Of a stretch of DNA of 64,000 bases, positions 35,928-44,165 are shown one piece after another. Location of the stretch: the NCBI RefSeq assembly GCF_009755605.1, contig NZ_WPNZ01000006.1, positions 310,001-374,000 on the forward strand, read 5' to 3'. The notes beneath the pieces were generated by a model. That model saw only the letters and a list, made by a program, of their open reading frames with translations. It searched no databases and was not told the DNA's origin. The DNA comes from Streptomyces typhae (GTDB taxonomy: Bacteria > Actinomycetota > Actinomycetes > Streptomycetales > Streptomycetaceae). A program made the position numbers and the translations under genes. Numbering within the stretch: the stretch's first letter is position 1; every line of letters starts with the position of its first letter.

Positions 35928-38771
35928 GTGTCCGTGGACTGGTCCATCTACACCCTGACGGACCCGGTGTTCTTCGAGACCCCGGCGCGGTCCGTAGCCG
36001 CCGAGCACCTGGTGCCTGCCGCCTTCGCACCGCTTCCCGACGGCTGGCGGCACACGGCCGCCCGCGTCTGGGACATGTACCGCCACGAGCGGTCCGCCGA
36101 GCCCGACCAGGGCTGGAAGATCCATGTCTCGGCGACGTACGACAACGCCGCTCAGGTCCTGGACACCGTCGCCGAGCACTGCCTGCGGGACCGCGTGGCC
36201 TTCAAGCACCTGCGCGGCCGGGCCCTGCTCGACGCCATGAACTCCAAGTACGCCCCGCGTCCCGCGGGCGGCAAGTTCATCGCCGTCTACCCGCGTGACG
36301 AGGACGCCTTCGAGAGCTGCGCACGCGCCCTCGACCGGAGCCTCGCGGGCAGCGCGGGACCGTACGTCCTCACCGACTGCCGCTGGGGGGAGGGACCCGT
36401 CCACTTCAGGTACGGCGCCTTCCGTGAGCGCTGGTGCTGGACGGACGACGGCGGGCTCGTGCTCGCCCGCGCCGGAGCCGGCGGACGCCTGGTGCCGGAC
36501 CGCAGGCGGCCCGTGTTCGAGCTGCCCGAGGGCGTGCCGGTGCCGGAGTTCCTGCGTCCGCACATCGACCGGCGTTCGGCCCCGAGCGGTGAGTTCGGCT
36601 ACGAGGTGCGGCAGGCGCTGCACTTCTCCCACGCCGGTGGCGTGTACGCGGCGGTGCGCCGCGACGACGGCCGCCGCGTGGTCCTCAAGGAGGCGCGGCC
36701 GCACACCGGCCGGGACGGCGCGGGCCGCGACGCCACGGCGCGCCTCGCGCACGAGAAGGACGTGCTCGACCGGCTCGCCGCCGTCCCCGGTGTCCCGCGC
36801 GCCCACGAGCTGTTCGACTTCGGCGGCCACGGCATGCTGGCGATGGAGCACCTGGACGGCATCCCGCTCCAGCGCTGGATGGTGCGGCACCATCCGCTGA
36901 TCAACTGGGCCGCGCACTCCCCCGAAGGCCTGCGCGACTACGTCCGGCGCGCGGAGGCCCTGCACGCCGAAGTCGCCGCGCTGGTGCGGCGCGTGCACGC
37001 CGCGGGGTTCGTGTACGGCGATGTGCACCCGGGCAACGTGCTGGTGGAGGAGGGGGACTCCGGCGAGGAGGAGGACTCCGGCGAGCGGGACGACGCGGTC
37101 GACGTCGCCCCGAGGGTGCGGCTCGTCGACTTCGAGATGGCCTTCCCCGTCGGCGAGGACACCCGCCCCACGCTCGGCTACCCGGGGTTCACCGCGCGCC
37201 GCAAGACCGGCACTGCCGTCGACGAACACGCCCTGGCGGTGCTGCGCCTGTGGCTGTACCTGCCCCTCGTGACGTCGCTCGGCATGTGCCCCGACAAGGC
37301 GGGGCACTTCGCCGCCGTGGCGGCACACCGATTCCCGCTGCCTGTCGGCTTCGCCGCGTCGGTCACGGCGTCACTGGCAGAGCCGGGCGAGCCGGAGCCG
37401 GGCGGGGCGCCGGAACCGGGCGAGGTGCCGGGACCGGGTGGCGGAAGGAAGTCGCGCGACGGCCGCCCGGACACACCGGTGACACCGAGCCGCGTGGCCG
37501 CGGTCGCCGACGTCCCGCTCGACAACCACCCCGACGACTCCGCCGCCTGGGCGGCCGTCCGTGCGTCCATGGCGCGCGCCGTCCACGCCGCCGCCACGCC
37601 CGACCGCGACGACCGGCTCTTCCCCGGCGACCCGAGCCAGTTCACCGAGGCGCCCGGCGCCTTCGCCCACGGCGCGGCGGGCGTGCTGTGGGCCCTGTCC
37701 GTGGCGGGCGGCGAACGCGACACCGCGTACGAGGAGTGGCTGCTGCGGGCGGCCCGCGCCGACCACGTCCGGCCCGGCTTCCACGACGGCGCCCACGGCG
37801 TCGCCCATGTGCTCCACCACCTCGGGCACCACGACGCGGCTTTGGATCTGGTCGACCGCGCCCGCCCCGGTGTCGAGCAGGCGACCGACGTGTCGCTGTA
37901 CGGCGGCCTCGCGGGCGTCGGCCTCAACCTGCTGCACTTCGCGGCGGGCGACCCGGAGCACCCCTGGCTCAAGGACGCCCACGAGCTGGCGACGCGCGTC
38001 ACCGCCGCCCTCGACGACGGCGGGCCGCACGGCGTCGACCGGGCCCGTACCACGCCCGGCACCCAGGGCGGCCTGCTGCGCGGGTGGTCCGGCGTGGGCC
38101 TGTTCCTGCTGCGGATGTACGAGGCCACGGGCGAGGACGCGTACCTGCGGCACGCGCTGCGCGCCGTGCACCGCGACCTGGATCTGTGCGTCCCGCGCGA
38201 GGAGGGCGCGCTGCACGTCGACGGCGGCTTCCGCTCGCTGCCCTATCTCGACGTCGGGTCGGTGGGCATCGGCATCGTGGCCGACCTGCTGTGCGACCAC
38301 ACGGACGACGCCCGGCTCCGGGACGCGCTGCCGGGCCTCGCCCTCGCGACGCGCGCGCCGCTCACCGTCGAGAGCCAGCTGTTCAACGGGCGGGCCGGAC
38401 TGCTGGCGGCGGCGCACGCGCTGCGGCGGCACCTGCCCGCGGCCGACGCGTCCGACGAGTCAGCGGCCGACGCGGCCGGCGAGCCCGCTGTCAACGAGCC
38501 CGCGGCCGACGCCGTGGCCGAGCATCTGCGCGCCCTCGACTGGCACGCCCTGGCCCACCGCGGGCACGTGGCGTTCCCCGGGCAGGGCGGGCTGCGGCTC
38601 TCCATGGATCTGGCGACCGGCAACGCGGGAGTGCTCGCGGCCCTGGCGTACGTCACGGCCGACGGGCCGCCCCCGCTGCCGTTCCTGCGCCGTGCGGCGG
38701 CGCCCACGCTTCCGGCGGACGACCGCCGCCGGTTCCGCGGCGATGGCCCGGAGGGGGGTGACACCGCATGA
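35928..38771 (+). CDS. lanKC: Class III lanthipeptide synthetase LanKC
   Basis: The 947-residue three-domain synthetase is of normal length for the class. Residues 1-210 are the phosphoSer/Thr lyase-like region (FKHLRGRALLDAMNSKYAPR, GGKFIAVYP, VLTDCRWG). Residues about 220-480 are a Ser/Thr kinase-like domain (RVVLKEARPH with its Lys, FVYGDVHPGNVLV, LVDFEMAF). The rest is a LanC-like cyclase (AHGAAGVLWALS, DVSLYGGLAGVGLNLLHF, LLRGWSGVGLFLLRMY, FNGRAGLL) without the zinc Cys/His set, as in class III. GTG start after GGAGG. The enzyme phosphorylates, eliminates and cyclises Ser/Cys in the precursor. Its stop overlaps the first precursor (ATGA). Confidence 0.95.
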   Translation: MSVDWSIYTLTDPVFFETPARSVAAEHLVPAAFAPLPDGWRHTAARVWDMYRHERSAEPDQGWKIHVSATYDNAAQVLDTVAEHCLRDRVAFKHLRGRALLDAMNSKYAPRPAGGKFIAVYPRDEDAFESCARALDRSLAGSAGPYVLTDCRWGEGPVHFRYGAFRERWCWTDDGGLVLARAGAGGRLVPDRRRPVFELPEGVPVPEFLRPHIDRRSAPSGEFGYEVRQALHFSHAGGVYAAVRRDDGRRVVLKEARPHTGRDGAGRDATARLAHEKDVLDRLAAVPGVPRAHELFDFGGHGMLAMEHLDGIPLQRWMVRHHPLINWAAHSPEGLRDYVRRAEALHAEVAALVRRVHAAGFVYGDVHPGNVLVEEGDSGEEEDSGERDDAVDVAPRVRLVDFEMAFPVGEDTRPTLGYPGFTARRKTGTAVDEHALAVLRLWLYLPLVTSLGMCPDKAGHFAAVAAHRFPLPVGFAASVTASLAEPGEPEPGGAPEPGEVPGPGGGRKSRDGRPDTPVTPSRVAAVADVPLDNHPDDSAAWAAVRASMARAVHAAATPDRDDRLFPGDPSQFTEAPGAFAHGAAGVLWALSVAGGERDTAYEEWLLRAARADHVRPGFHDGAHGVAHVLHHLGHHDAALDLVDRARPGVEQATDVSLYGGLAGVGLNLLHFAAGDPEHPWLKDAHELATRVTAALDDGGPHGVDRARTTPGTQGGLLRGWSGVGLFLLRMYEATGEDAYLRHALRAVHRDLDLCVPREEGALHVDGGFRSLPYLDVGSVGIGIVADLLCDHTDDARLRDALPGLALATRAPLTVESQLFNGRAGLLAAAHALRRHLPAADASDESAADAAGEPAVNEPAADAVAEHLRALDWHALAHRGHVAFPGQGGLRLSMDLATGNAGVLAALAYVTADGPPPLPFLRRAAAPTLPADDRRRFRGDGPEGGDTA

Positions 38772-38851
38772 ACGTTCTGGAGCTCCAGGAGCTGGAGACG
38801 TCGACCCTCGACGACGAGCTGCTCGGCAGCACCGGCAGCGTGGGTTGCTGA
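38768..38851 (+). CDS. lanA: Class III lanthipeptide precursor 1 (27 residues)
   Basis: The very short peptide has a leader with the class III hallmark LxLQ (NVLELQELE), then an acidic stretch (TLDDELLG) and the C-terminal core GSTGSVGC. The core holds S-x2-S-x2-C ending in the terminal Cys: the minimal pattern for a labionin, or for an avionin if the Cys is oxidatively decarboxylated. It starts within the last codons of lanKC (ATGA), with a GGAGGGGGG-type RBS in the lanKC coding end. It is too short for routine gene calling. It differs from the second precursor at one core residue (Gly-26 versus Asn). Confidence 0.92.
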   Translation: MNVLELQELETSTLDDELLGSTGSVGC

Positions 38852-39038
38852 CCCGGTCACGGGGCGGCGACCCGAGCGCGGCCACTGATGCGAGCGCGGT
38901 CACCGACCCGAGCGCCGACGGGACCCACCAGGACGCCGTGGGGCGGCGCCGCAGCTGCCGTACGCCACGACGGAGACGACACTTCCGGCGGACGTCCACC
39001 GCCGGTCCCCACGACCGTCAGGAAGGAGGTGACACCGC

Positions 39039-39122
39039 ATGAACGTTCTGGAGCTCCAGGAGCTGGAGACGTCGACCCTCGACGACGAGCTGCTCGGCAG
39101 CACGGGCAGCGTGAACTGCTGA
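39039..39122 (+). CDS. lanA: Class III lanthipeptide precursor 2 (27 residues)
   Basis: It is identical to precursor 1 except for Asn at position 26 (core GSTGSVNC). GGAAGGAGGTGACACCGC precedes the ATG, a stronger RBS than that of copy 1. The upstream 55 bp or so (from cttccggcggac) also resemble the 3' end of lanKC, so the duplicated unit took in the end of the synthetase gene. The intervening 187 bp (38852-39038) contain no further precursor. Confidence 0.92.
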   Translation: MNVLELQELETSTLDDELLGSTGSVNC

Positions 39123-39206
39123 CCCGTCGGGACACCGCACCCGGACCGAGAGGGCCGCAGCGGCAGTCCACCGCGGCCACCAGCCGGGCCGACTGACCCG
39201 GCGCCG

Positions 39207-39238
39207 GTGGGGGGTTCCCGGGTCCGGGAACCCCCCAC
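39207..39238. terminator. Bidirectional terminator hairpin after the precursor genes
   Basis: A perfect 15-bp stem (GTGGGGGGTTCCCGG paired with CCGGGAACCCCCCAC), separated by GT, lies between the second precursor and the convergent glycosyltransferase. Even after opening the innermost pairs for a loop it is very stable. No T tract follows. Confidence 0.75.
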
Positions 39239-39252
39239 TCACCGCACCGTAC

Positions 39253-40551
39253 TCACTCCCTTCCCATGCCGCCCCCGTGCCGTTCGGTCAGCCGGACGAG
39301 CGCGGGGACGACATCGGCGGCGCTCGGCATGGCGTGCATGTCGGCACGCAGGCGCCGGGCGCCCTCGGTGAAGGAGGCATCCGTGAGCATCCGCAGGACC
39401 TCGCGGGCGACCCGTTCGCCGGTCGCCTCAGCCACCGGCACGTCCACCCCGGCCCCGTACGCGGCCAGGCCCCTCGCCAGGATCGGGGCGTCGATCTCCT
39501 CGGCGACGGCGAGTTGGGGCACCGCGTGCAGCGAGGTCGTCCCGATCGTGCCGAAGCCGCCGTGGTGGACCATCACCGCGCACGTCGGCGCCAACGCCGC
39601 GAGCGGCACGAACTCCTCCACCCGCACCCGCCCCGCCACCGCCCCCAACTCCCCACGGATCCCGTCCGCCCCCGCCACCGCCGCCACGACCTCCACATCC
39701 AGCTCCGCCAGCGCCCTGAGGATTTCCACCACCGACACCGCGTACCCGGCCAGCCGCTCCATCGCACTGAGCCCCAGCGTGAACCCCACCCGGGGCCGCA
39801 CCGGCGCCTCCCACAACCACCGCGGCACCACCGACACACCGTTGTACACACCGAACCGCATCGGCATGCAGGCGACTTCGGTCCGCAGCCGGAACGCCTC
39901 GGGCAGTTGGTCGACCGTGAACTGCCCGGTCGTCAGCTCCTCGTCGAAGCCCACTCCGAAGCGCCCCGCACACGCCTCCAGCCACTCACCCAACGGATCG
40001 CCACCGGACCCGGCAGCAACAGCTGTTGAGACACCCTCCTCGGCCAGCAGCCGCACGAACTGCTCCCGCACCCGCCCGAAGAAATCCACCCCCCACGTCA
40101 ACCGGCCGTGCGCCGCACCACAAGCCCGCGCCGCCACCGCCCCCGCGAAAGTCCCCGGCTCCCACACCACCAGATCAGGCCGCCACCACCGGCACAGACC
40201 CACCAGATCATCCACCATCGGCTCGTTCACCAACCGGAACCACCACGGCACCACATCCGCGTAACCCGACCGCAGATACGACAACGACAACGACTCACCC
40301 GCCACGTCCGCCACATCGAACGGCGGCAGCGCCGACCAGCGCGCGTCGCCGTGGCGGGACCTCAGGACCCGCCACAACTGGTGGTCGCGGCCGACCGCCA
40401 CGGCGGTCAGCCCGGCCCGGGTGATCTCCGGGACCAGCTCCGGCTGACTCGCCACCCGCACCTCGTGACCGGCCGTGTCCAGGGCGTGTGCCAGCGAGAC
40501 CATGCTGAAGAAATGCGTGCGCACGGCATAGGCAGTGAAAAGGATCCGCAT
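39253..40551 (-). CDS. Glycosyltransferase 1 (EryCIII/TylM2-like, GT-B)
   Basis: The 432-residue antibiotic-type glycosyltransferase has an N-terminal acceptor domain (RILFTAYAVRTHFF, GHEVRVASQPELVPEITRAG) and a C-terminal nucleotide-sugar domain (CAVMVHHGGFGTIGTTSLHAVPQL split over HHGG and T-T-S-L). The family transfers deoxysugars from dTDP donors; many members need a P450-like partner, and none is visible here. The ATG at 40549-40551 has GGAGG 8 nt upstream. Most of the gene is nearly identical in DNA to glycosyltransferase 2 (42846-44165), which lies inverted; they differ mainly in the N-terminal acceptor region and at a segment around residues 210-235. Confidence 0.92.
   Translation of the reverse strand: MRILFTAYAVRTHFFSMVSLAHALDTAGHEVRVASQPELVPEITRAGLTAVAVGRDHQLWRVLRSRHGDARWSALPPFDVADVAGESLSLSYLRSGYADVVPWWFRLVNEPMVDDLVGLCRWWRPDLVVWEPGTFAGAVAARACGAAHGRLTWGVDFFGRVREQFVRLLAEEGVSTAVAAGSGGDPLGEWLEACAGRFGVGFDEELTTGQFTVDQLPEAFRLRTEVACMPMRFGVYNGVSVVPRWLWEAPVRPRVGFTLGLSAMERLAGYAVSVVEILRALAELDVEVVAAVAGADGIRGELGAVAGRVRVEEFVPLAALAPTCAVMVHHGGFGTIGTTSLHAVPQLAVAEEIDAPILARGLAAYGAGVDVPVAEATGERVAREVLRMLTDASFTEGARRLRADMHAMPSAADVVPALVRLTERHGGGMGRE
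39300..40332 (-). repeat. Left arm of glycosyltransferase inverted repeat
   Basis: DNA nearly identical to 43084-44090 in inverse orientation, with a short diverged segment at about 39845-39940 and others around 39430-39510 and 40000-40035. The shared blocks use more G/T-ending codons (seen on the coding strand as gtggtg, tttcgcggggg) than the neighbouring genes. Confidence 0.85.
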
Positions 40552-40644
40552 GTGCCCGTCCTCCGAATATCGCGCAGGGTGCGCCGCGGTTCTGCAAGGC
40601 GGCCGCCATAATCCGATGCACAGCATGACCCAACGGGAGGAAAG

Positions 40645-41517
40645 GTGAAAGGGATAGTGCTCGCGGGAGGCACGGGCAGTCGCCTGCTGCCGATAACGGC
40701 CGGCACCTCGAAACAACTGCTTCCGATCTACGACAAGCCCATGATCTTCTACCCTCTTTCCGTTCTGATGCTGGCCGGGATCCGGGACGTACTGATCATC
40801 GCCGCACCCGCGTCCATGCCCGCCATGCGCGGGCTGCTGGGCGACGGAGCACGGCTCGGAATGAATCTCAGCTATGCGGAACAGCCCGAGCCGCGCGGTA
40901 TCGCGGATGCCTACATCATGGGCGCGAAGCATGTCGGGAACGAGCGCTCCGCGCTTATACTCGGCGACAACCTGTTCCACGGGGCAGGTTTTCAGGATCT
41001 TTTGCGTGAGGCCCGGGAGAAGACCGGAGGATGTACGCTCTTCGGTTATCCGGTGGCCGATCCCGAACGCTACGCGGTCGCCGAGACCGATGCCCAGGGA
41101 AATCTGATCGGAATCGAGGAGAAGCCGTCCCGCCCGGTGTCCAACAATGCCATCACGGGACTCTATTTCTATGACAGCGACGTCGTGGAGCTGGCCCGCG
41201 GGCTGCGGCCGTCACACCGCGGCGAACTGGAGATCACGGATGTCAACAAGCTCTATCTGGAGGCCCACCGCGCCCGTCTCGTGCCTTTGGGGCGGGGCTT
41301 CACCTGGCTCGACGCAGGCACGTTCCGGTCCCTGCTCGACGCCAGCCAGTACGTCCAGGTCCTGATGGACCGCCAGGGCGTACGGGTGGCCTGCGTCGAG
41401 GAGATCGCGCTGCGGATGGGGTTCATCAGCGCCGCGCAGTGCCACGAACTGGGCCTGGCCATGGGCCATTCGGGTTACGGACGGTACGTCTGCGATGTCG
41501 CGGCATCCATGGCGTGA
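40645..41517 (+). CDS. rmlA: Glucose-1-phosphate thymidylyltransferase
   Basis: The 290-residue protein has GIVLAGGTGSRLLPIT, SKQLLPIYDKPMI, LILGDNLFHG, GIEEKPSRP, FTWLDAGTF and HRGELEITDVN, the standard RmlA pattern. It makes dTDP-glucose from dTTP and glucose-1-phosphate, the first step of the deoxysugar pathway. The GTG at 40645 follows GGGAGGAAAG. It is divergent from glycosyltransferase 1 across a 93-bp gap that must contain both promoters. Some codons (ATA, TTT, TTG) are rarer than in neighbours. Confidence 0.95.
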   Translation: MKGIVLAGGTGSRLLPITAGTSKQLLPIYDKPMIFYPLSVLMLAGIRDVLIIAAPASMPAMRGLLGDGARLGMNLSYAEQPEPRGIADAYIMGAKHVGNERSALILGDNLFHGAGFQDLLREAREKTGGCTLFGYPVADPERYAVAETDAQGNLIGIEEKPSRPVSNNAITGLYFYDSDVVELARGLRPSHRGELEITDVNKLYLEAHRARLVPLGRGFTWLDAGTFRSLLDASQYVQVLMDRQGVRVACVEEIALRMGFISAAQCHELGLAMGHSGYGRYVCDVAASMA

Positions 41518-41538
41518 CCGGCGAGGGGGAGGCTGCAC

Positions 41539-42552
41539 ATGCGGGTACTGGTGACCGGCGGCGCCGGATTCATCGGGTCGACCTTCGTACGGCGCATGCT
41601 CGCGGGCGCGTACGCGGGCTTCGAGGACGCCGAGATCACGGTCCTGGACAAGCTGACGTACGCGGGCAACCTGAGCAGTCTCGCCGGGGTCCTCGACCAT
41701 CCGCGGCTGCGCTTCGTACGGGCCGACATCTGCGACCGTGACGCCGTGGAGCGGGCGGTGGCGGGCACGGCGACCGTGGTCCACTTCGCCGCGGAGTCCC
41801 ACGTGGACCGCTCGCTCCTCGACGGGGACGCGTTCGTCTCCAGCAACATCGTCGGCACCTACGAACTGCTGCGTGCCGCGCGGGACGCCCGCGTCGGCCG
41901 CTTCGTGCTCGTCTCCACGGACGAGGTGTACGGCGAGACCGAGACGGCCTCCTGGGCCGAGGACTTCCCGCTGCGCCCCAACTCGCCCTACGCGGCGTCG
42001 AAGGCGTCGGCGGAACTGATCGCCCGGTCCTTCCACCGGACGTACGGCCTGCCGGTCTGCACCGCCCGCGCCTCCAACACCTACGGCCCCCGCCAGTTTC
42101 CCGAGAAGCTGATCCCGCTCTTCGTCACCAACCTCCTGGACGGTCTGACCGTGCCGCTGTACGGCGACGGCTCACAGGTGCGCGAGTGGATCCACGTCGA
42201 CGACCACTGCCGGGGCATCGCCCTGATCGCCGACGCGGGCCGGCCCGGCGAGTCGTACAACGTGGGCGGCGGCACGGAGATCTCCAACGCCGCCCTCACC
42301 GGACTGCTCCTGGAGTCCCTCGGCGCCGACTGGTCCCGGGTGCGTTTCACCGAGGACCGCAAGGGCCACGACCAGCGCTACTCGATCGACTGCCGGAAGA
42401 TCCGCGAGGAGCTCGGCCACCGACCGCGCGTCGCCTTCCGCGAGGGGCTGCTCGACACCGTGCGCTGGTACACGGACCACCGCGACTGGTGGCAGCCGCT
42501 CAAGCACGGCGGCAGCCCGGTAGCGGCCGCCCTGGCCGCGAAATCCCACTGA
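41539..42552 (+). CDS. rmlB: dTDP-glucose 4,6-dehydratase
   Basis: The 337-residue extended SDR protein has VTGGAGFIGSTFVRR, HFAAESHVDRS, LVSTDEVYGE (catalytic Thr, Asp, Glu), SPYAASKASAEL (Tyr and Lys), RASNTYGPRQFPEKLIP and REWIHVDDHCRGI. It converts dTDP-glucose to dTDP-4-keto-6-deoxyglucose, the substrate of the 2,3-dehydratase at 22684-24066. It lies 21 bp downstream of rmlA. Confidence 0.95.
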   Translation: MRVLVTGGAGFIGSTFVRRMLAGAYAGFEDAEITVLDKLTYAGNLSSLAGVLDHPRLRFVRADICDRDAVERAVAGTATVVHFAAESHVDRSLLDGDAFVSSNIVGTYELLRAARDARVGRFVLVSTDEVYGETETASWAEDFPLRPNSPYAASKASAELIARSFHRTYGLPVCTARASNTYGPRQFPEKLIPLFVTNLLDGLTVPLYGDGSQVREWIHVDDHCRGIALIADAGRPGESYNVGGGTEISNAALTGLLLESLGADWSRVRFTEDRKGHDQRYSIDCRKIREELGHRPRVAFREGLLDTVRWYTDHRDWWQPLKHGGSPVAAALAAKSH

Positions 42553-42597
42553 ACCCACCCGTTCGAGCACGACCCGACACAGAAGGGGCCCACGGAG

Positions 42598-42849
42598 ATG
42601 GACCGGGCAGCAGCCGTCAGGCAGGAGATCCAGACCTTCATGGATCAGTACTACGCGCGCGAGGAGGGCGCCACGGAGGGCGCGGAGATGTACGACATCG
42701 ACTCCTTCACGATGGTGCAGCTCGTGCTGTACCTGGAGGACAAGTTCGACGTGGTGATCCTGGAGGAGCTGCACGACTTCGCGGGCGGCGACTTCGACGC
42801 CTTCGCCGCGTTCGTCGCCACCAGCGGCCGGGAGAACGATGCGGCGTGA
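42598..42849 (+). CDS. Acyl carrier protein coupled to glycosyltransferase and ketosynthase
   Basis: The 83-residue carrier protein has YDIDSFTMVQLVLYLEDKF, with the Ser of DSF as phosphopantetheine site, and an acidic C-terminal half. Its stop overlaps the glycosyltransferase 2 start (GTGA), and that gene overlaps the ketosynthase, so the three are made together. It may hold the polyketide or fatty chain extended by the ketosynthase (inference). Confidence 0.88.
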   Translation: MDRAAAVRQEIQTFMDQYYAREEGATEGAEMYDIDSFTMVQLVLYLEDKFDVVILEELHDFAGGDFDAFAAFVATSGRENDAA

Positions 42850-44165
42850 GCCGGATCCTTTTCGTCCTCTACGCGGAGAAGACCCACCTCTTCATCCAGG
42901 TCCCGCTGGCAAGGGCCTTCGCGGCGGCCGGTCACGAGGTGCGGGTGGCGAGTCAGCCGGAGCTGGTCCCGGAGATCACCCGGGCCGGGCTGACCGCCGT
43001 GCCCGTCGGCCGCGACCACGCCATGGGGCGGCTGCTCACCCTGCGCCCGGAGTTCCGCAGCCGCTTCGGCGGCAGCGATCTGCCGCCGTTCGATGTGGCG
43101 GACGTGGCGGGTGAGTCGTTGTCGTTGTCGTATCTGCGGTCGGGTTACGCGGATGTGGTGCCGTGGTGGTTCCGGTTGGTGAATGAGCCGATGGTGGATG
43201 ATCTGGTGGGTCTGTGCCGGTGGTGGCGGCCTGATCTGGTGGTGTGGGAGCCGGGGACTTTCGCGGGGGCGGTGGCGGCGCGGGCGTGTGGTGCGGCGCA
43301 CGGCCGGTTGACGTGGGGGGTGGATTTCTTCGGGCGGGTGCGGGAGCAGTTCGTGCGGCTGCTGGCCGAGGAGGGTGCTGGAACGGCGGTTGCTGCCCGG
43401 CCCGGTGACGACCCGTTGGGTGAGTGGCTGGAGGCGTGTGCGGGGCGGTTCGGAGTGGGTTTCGACGAGGAGCTGACGACCGGGCAGTTCACGGCGGACC
43501 TGCTGCCCGCGCCCTTCCGGCTCGACACGTCGATCAACTACGTACCGGTCCGCTACGGCGTCTACAACGGTGTGTCGGTGGTGCCGCGATGGTTGTGGGA
43601 GGCGCCGGTGCGGCCCCGGGTGGGGTTCACGCTGGGGCTCAGTGCGATGGAGCGGCTGGCCGGGTACGCGGTGTCGGTGGTGGAGATCCTCAGGGCGCTG
43701 GCGGAACTGGATGTGGAGGTCGTGGCGGCGGTGGCGGGGGCGGACGGGATCCGTGGGGAGTTGGGGGCGGTGGCGGGGCGGGTGCGGGTGGAGGAGTTCG
43801 TGCCGCTCGCGGCGTTGGCGCCGACGTGCGCGGTGATGGTCCACCACGGCGGCTTCGGCACGATCGGGACGACCTCGCTGCACGCGGTGCCCCAACTCGC
43901 CGTCGCGGAACAGCTCGACGCGATCTGGCTCGCCCGCGGGGTGTCCCGGTACGGGGCCGGGGTGGACCTGCCGGTGGCTGAGGCGACCGGCGAACGGGTC
44001 GCCCGCGAGGTCCTGCGGATGCTCACGGATGCCTCCTTCACCGAGGGCGCCCGGCGCCTGCGTGCCGACCTGCACGCCATGCCGAGCCCCGCCGAAGCCG
44101 TACCGCACCTCATCCGTCTCGCCGACCGCCACCGGACGAAGAACGACCGAAGGCAGGCCTCATGA
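42846..44165 (+). CDS. Glycosyltransferase 2 (EryCIII/TylM2-like, GT-B)
   Basis: The 439-residue paralogue of glycosyltransferase 1 has the same nucleotide-sugar domain (HHGGFGTIGTTSLHAVPQL in part) and a different N-terminal acceptor segment (RILFVLYAEKTHLFIQ; LLTLRPEFRSRFGGSD). The GTG start overlaps the carrier-protein stop; the end overlaps the ketosynthase start (ATGA). Because the donor-side domain is almost unchanged, the two enzymes probably use the same dTDP-sugar on different acceptors or positions (inference). Confidence 0.92.
   Translation: MSRILFVLYAEKTHLFIQVPLARAFAAAGHEVRVASQPELVPEITRAGLTAVPVGRDHAMGRLLTLRPEFRSRFGGSDLPPFDVADVAGESLSLSYLRSGYADVVPWWFRLVNEPMVDDLVGLCRWWRPDLVVWEPGTFAGAVAARACGAAHGRLTWGVDFFGRVREQFVRLLAEEGAGTAVAARPGDDPLGEWLEACAGRFGVGFDEELTTGQFTADLLPAPFRLDTSINYVPVRYGVYNGVSVVPRWLWEAPVRPRVGFTLGLSAMERLAGYAVSVVEILRALAELDVEVVAAVAGADGIRGELGAVAGRVRVEEFVPLAALAPTCAVMVHHGGFGTIGTTSLHAVPQLAVAEQLDAIWLARGVSRYGAGVDLPVAEATGERVAREVLRMLTDASFTEGARRLRADLHAMPSPAEAVPHLIRLADRHRTKNDRRQAS
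43084..44090 (+). repeat. Right arm of glycosyltransferase inverted repeat
   Basis: Counterpart of 39300-40332. The two arms enclose about 2.8 kb containing the rmlA, rmlB and carrier-protein genes; recombination between them would invert that segment. Confidence 0.85.

Noticed and set aside
38852..39038. A third precursor between the two lanA copies, or after the second
   Set aside because: No further LxLQ leader or S-x2-S-x2-C core is present in any frame of these gaps.
34764..39252. A Cys decarboxylase (HFCD/LanD-type flavoprotein) for avionin formation
   Set aside because: Looked for between the lanthipeptide genes and in both biosynthetic blocks; no protein with that pattern is present. 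It may lie outside the window or be absent.
39300..44090. Insertion sequence or composite transposon suggested by the inverted repeat
   Set aside because: The arms are coding parts of two glycosyltransferases, with no transposase, terminal repeats or target duplications.
39253..44165. A P450-like auxiliary protein partner (EryCII/TylM3 type) for the glycosyltransferases
   Set aside because: No such gene is adjacent to either glycosyltransferase or elsewhere in the window.
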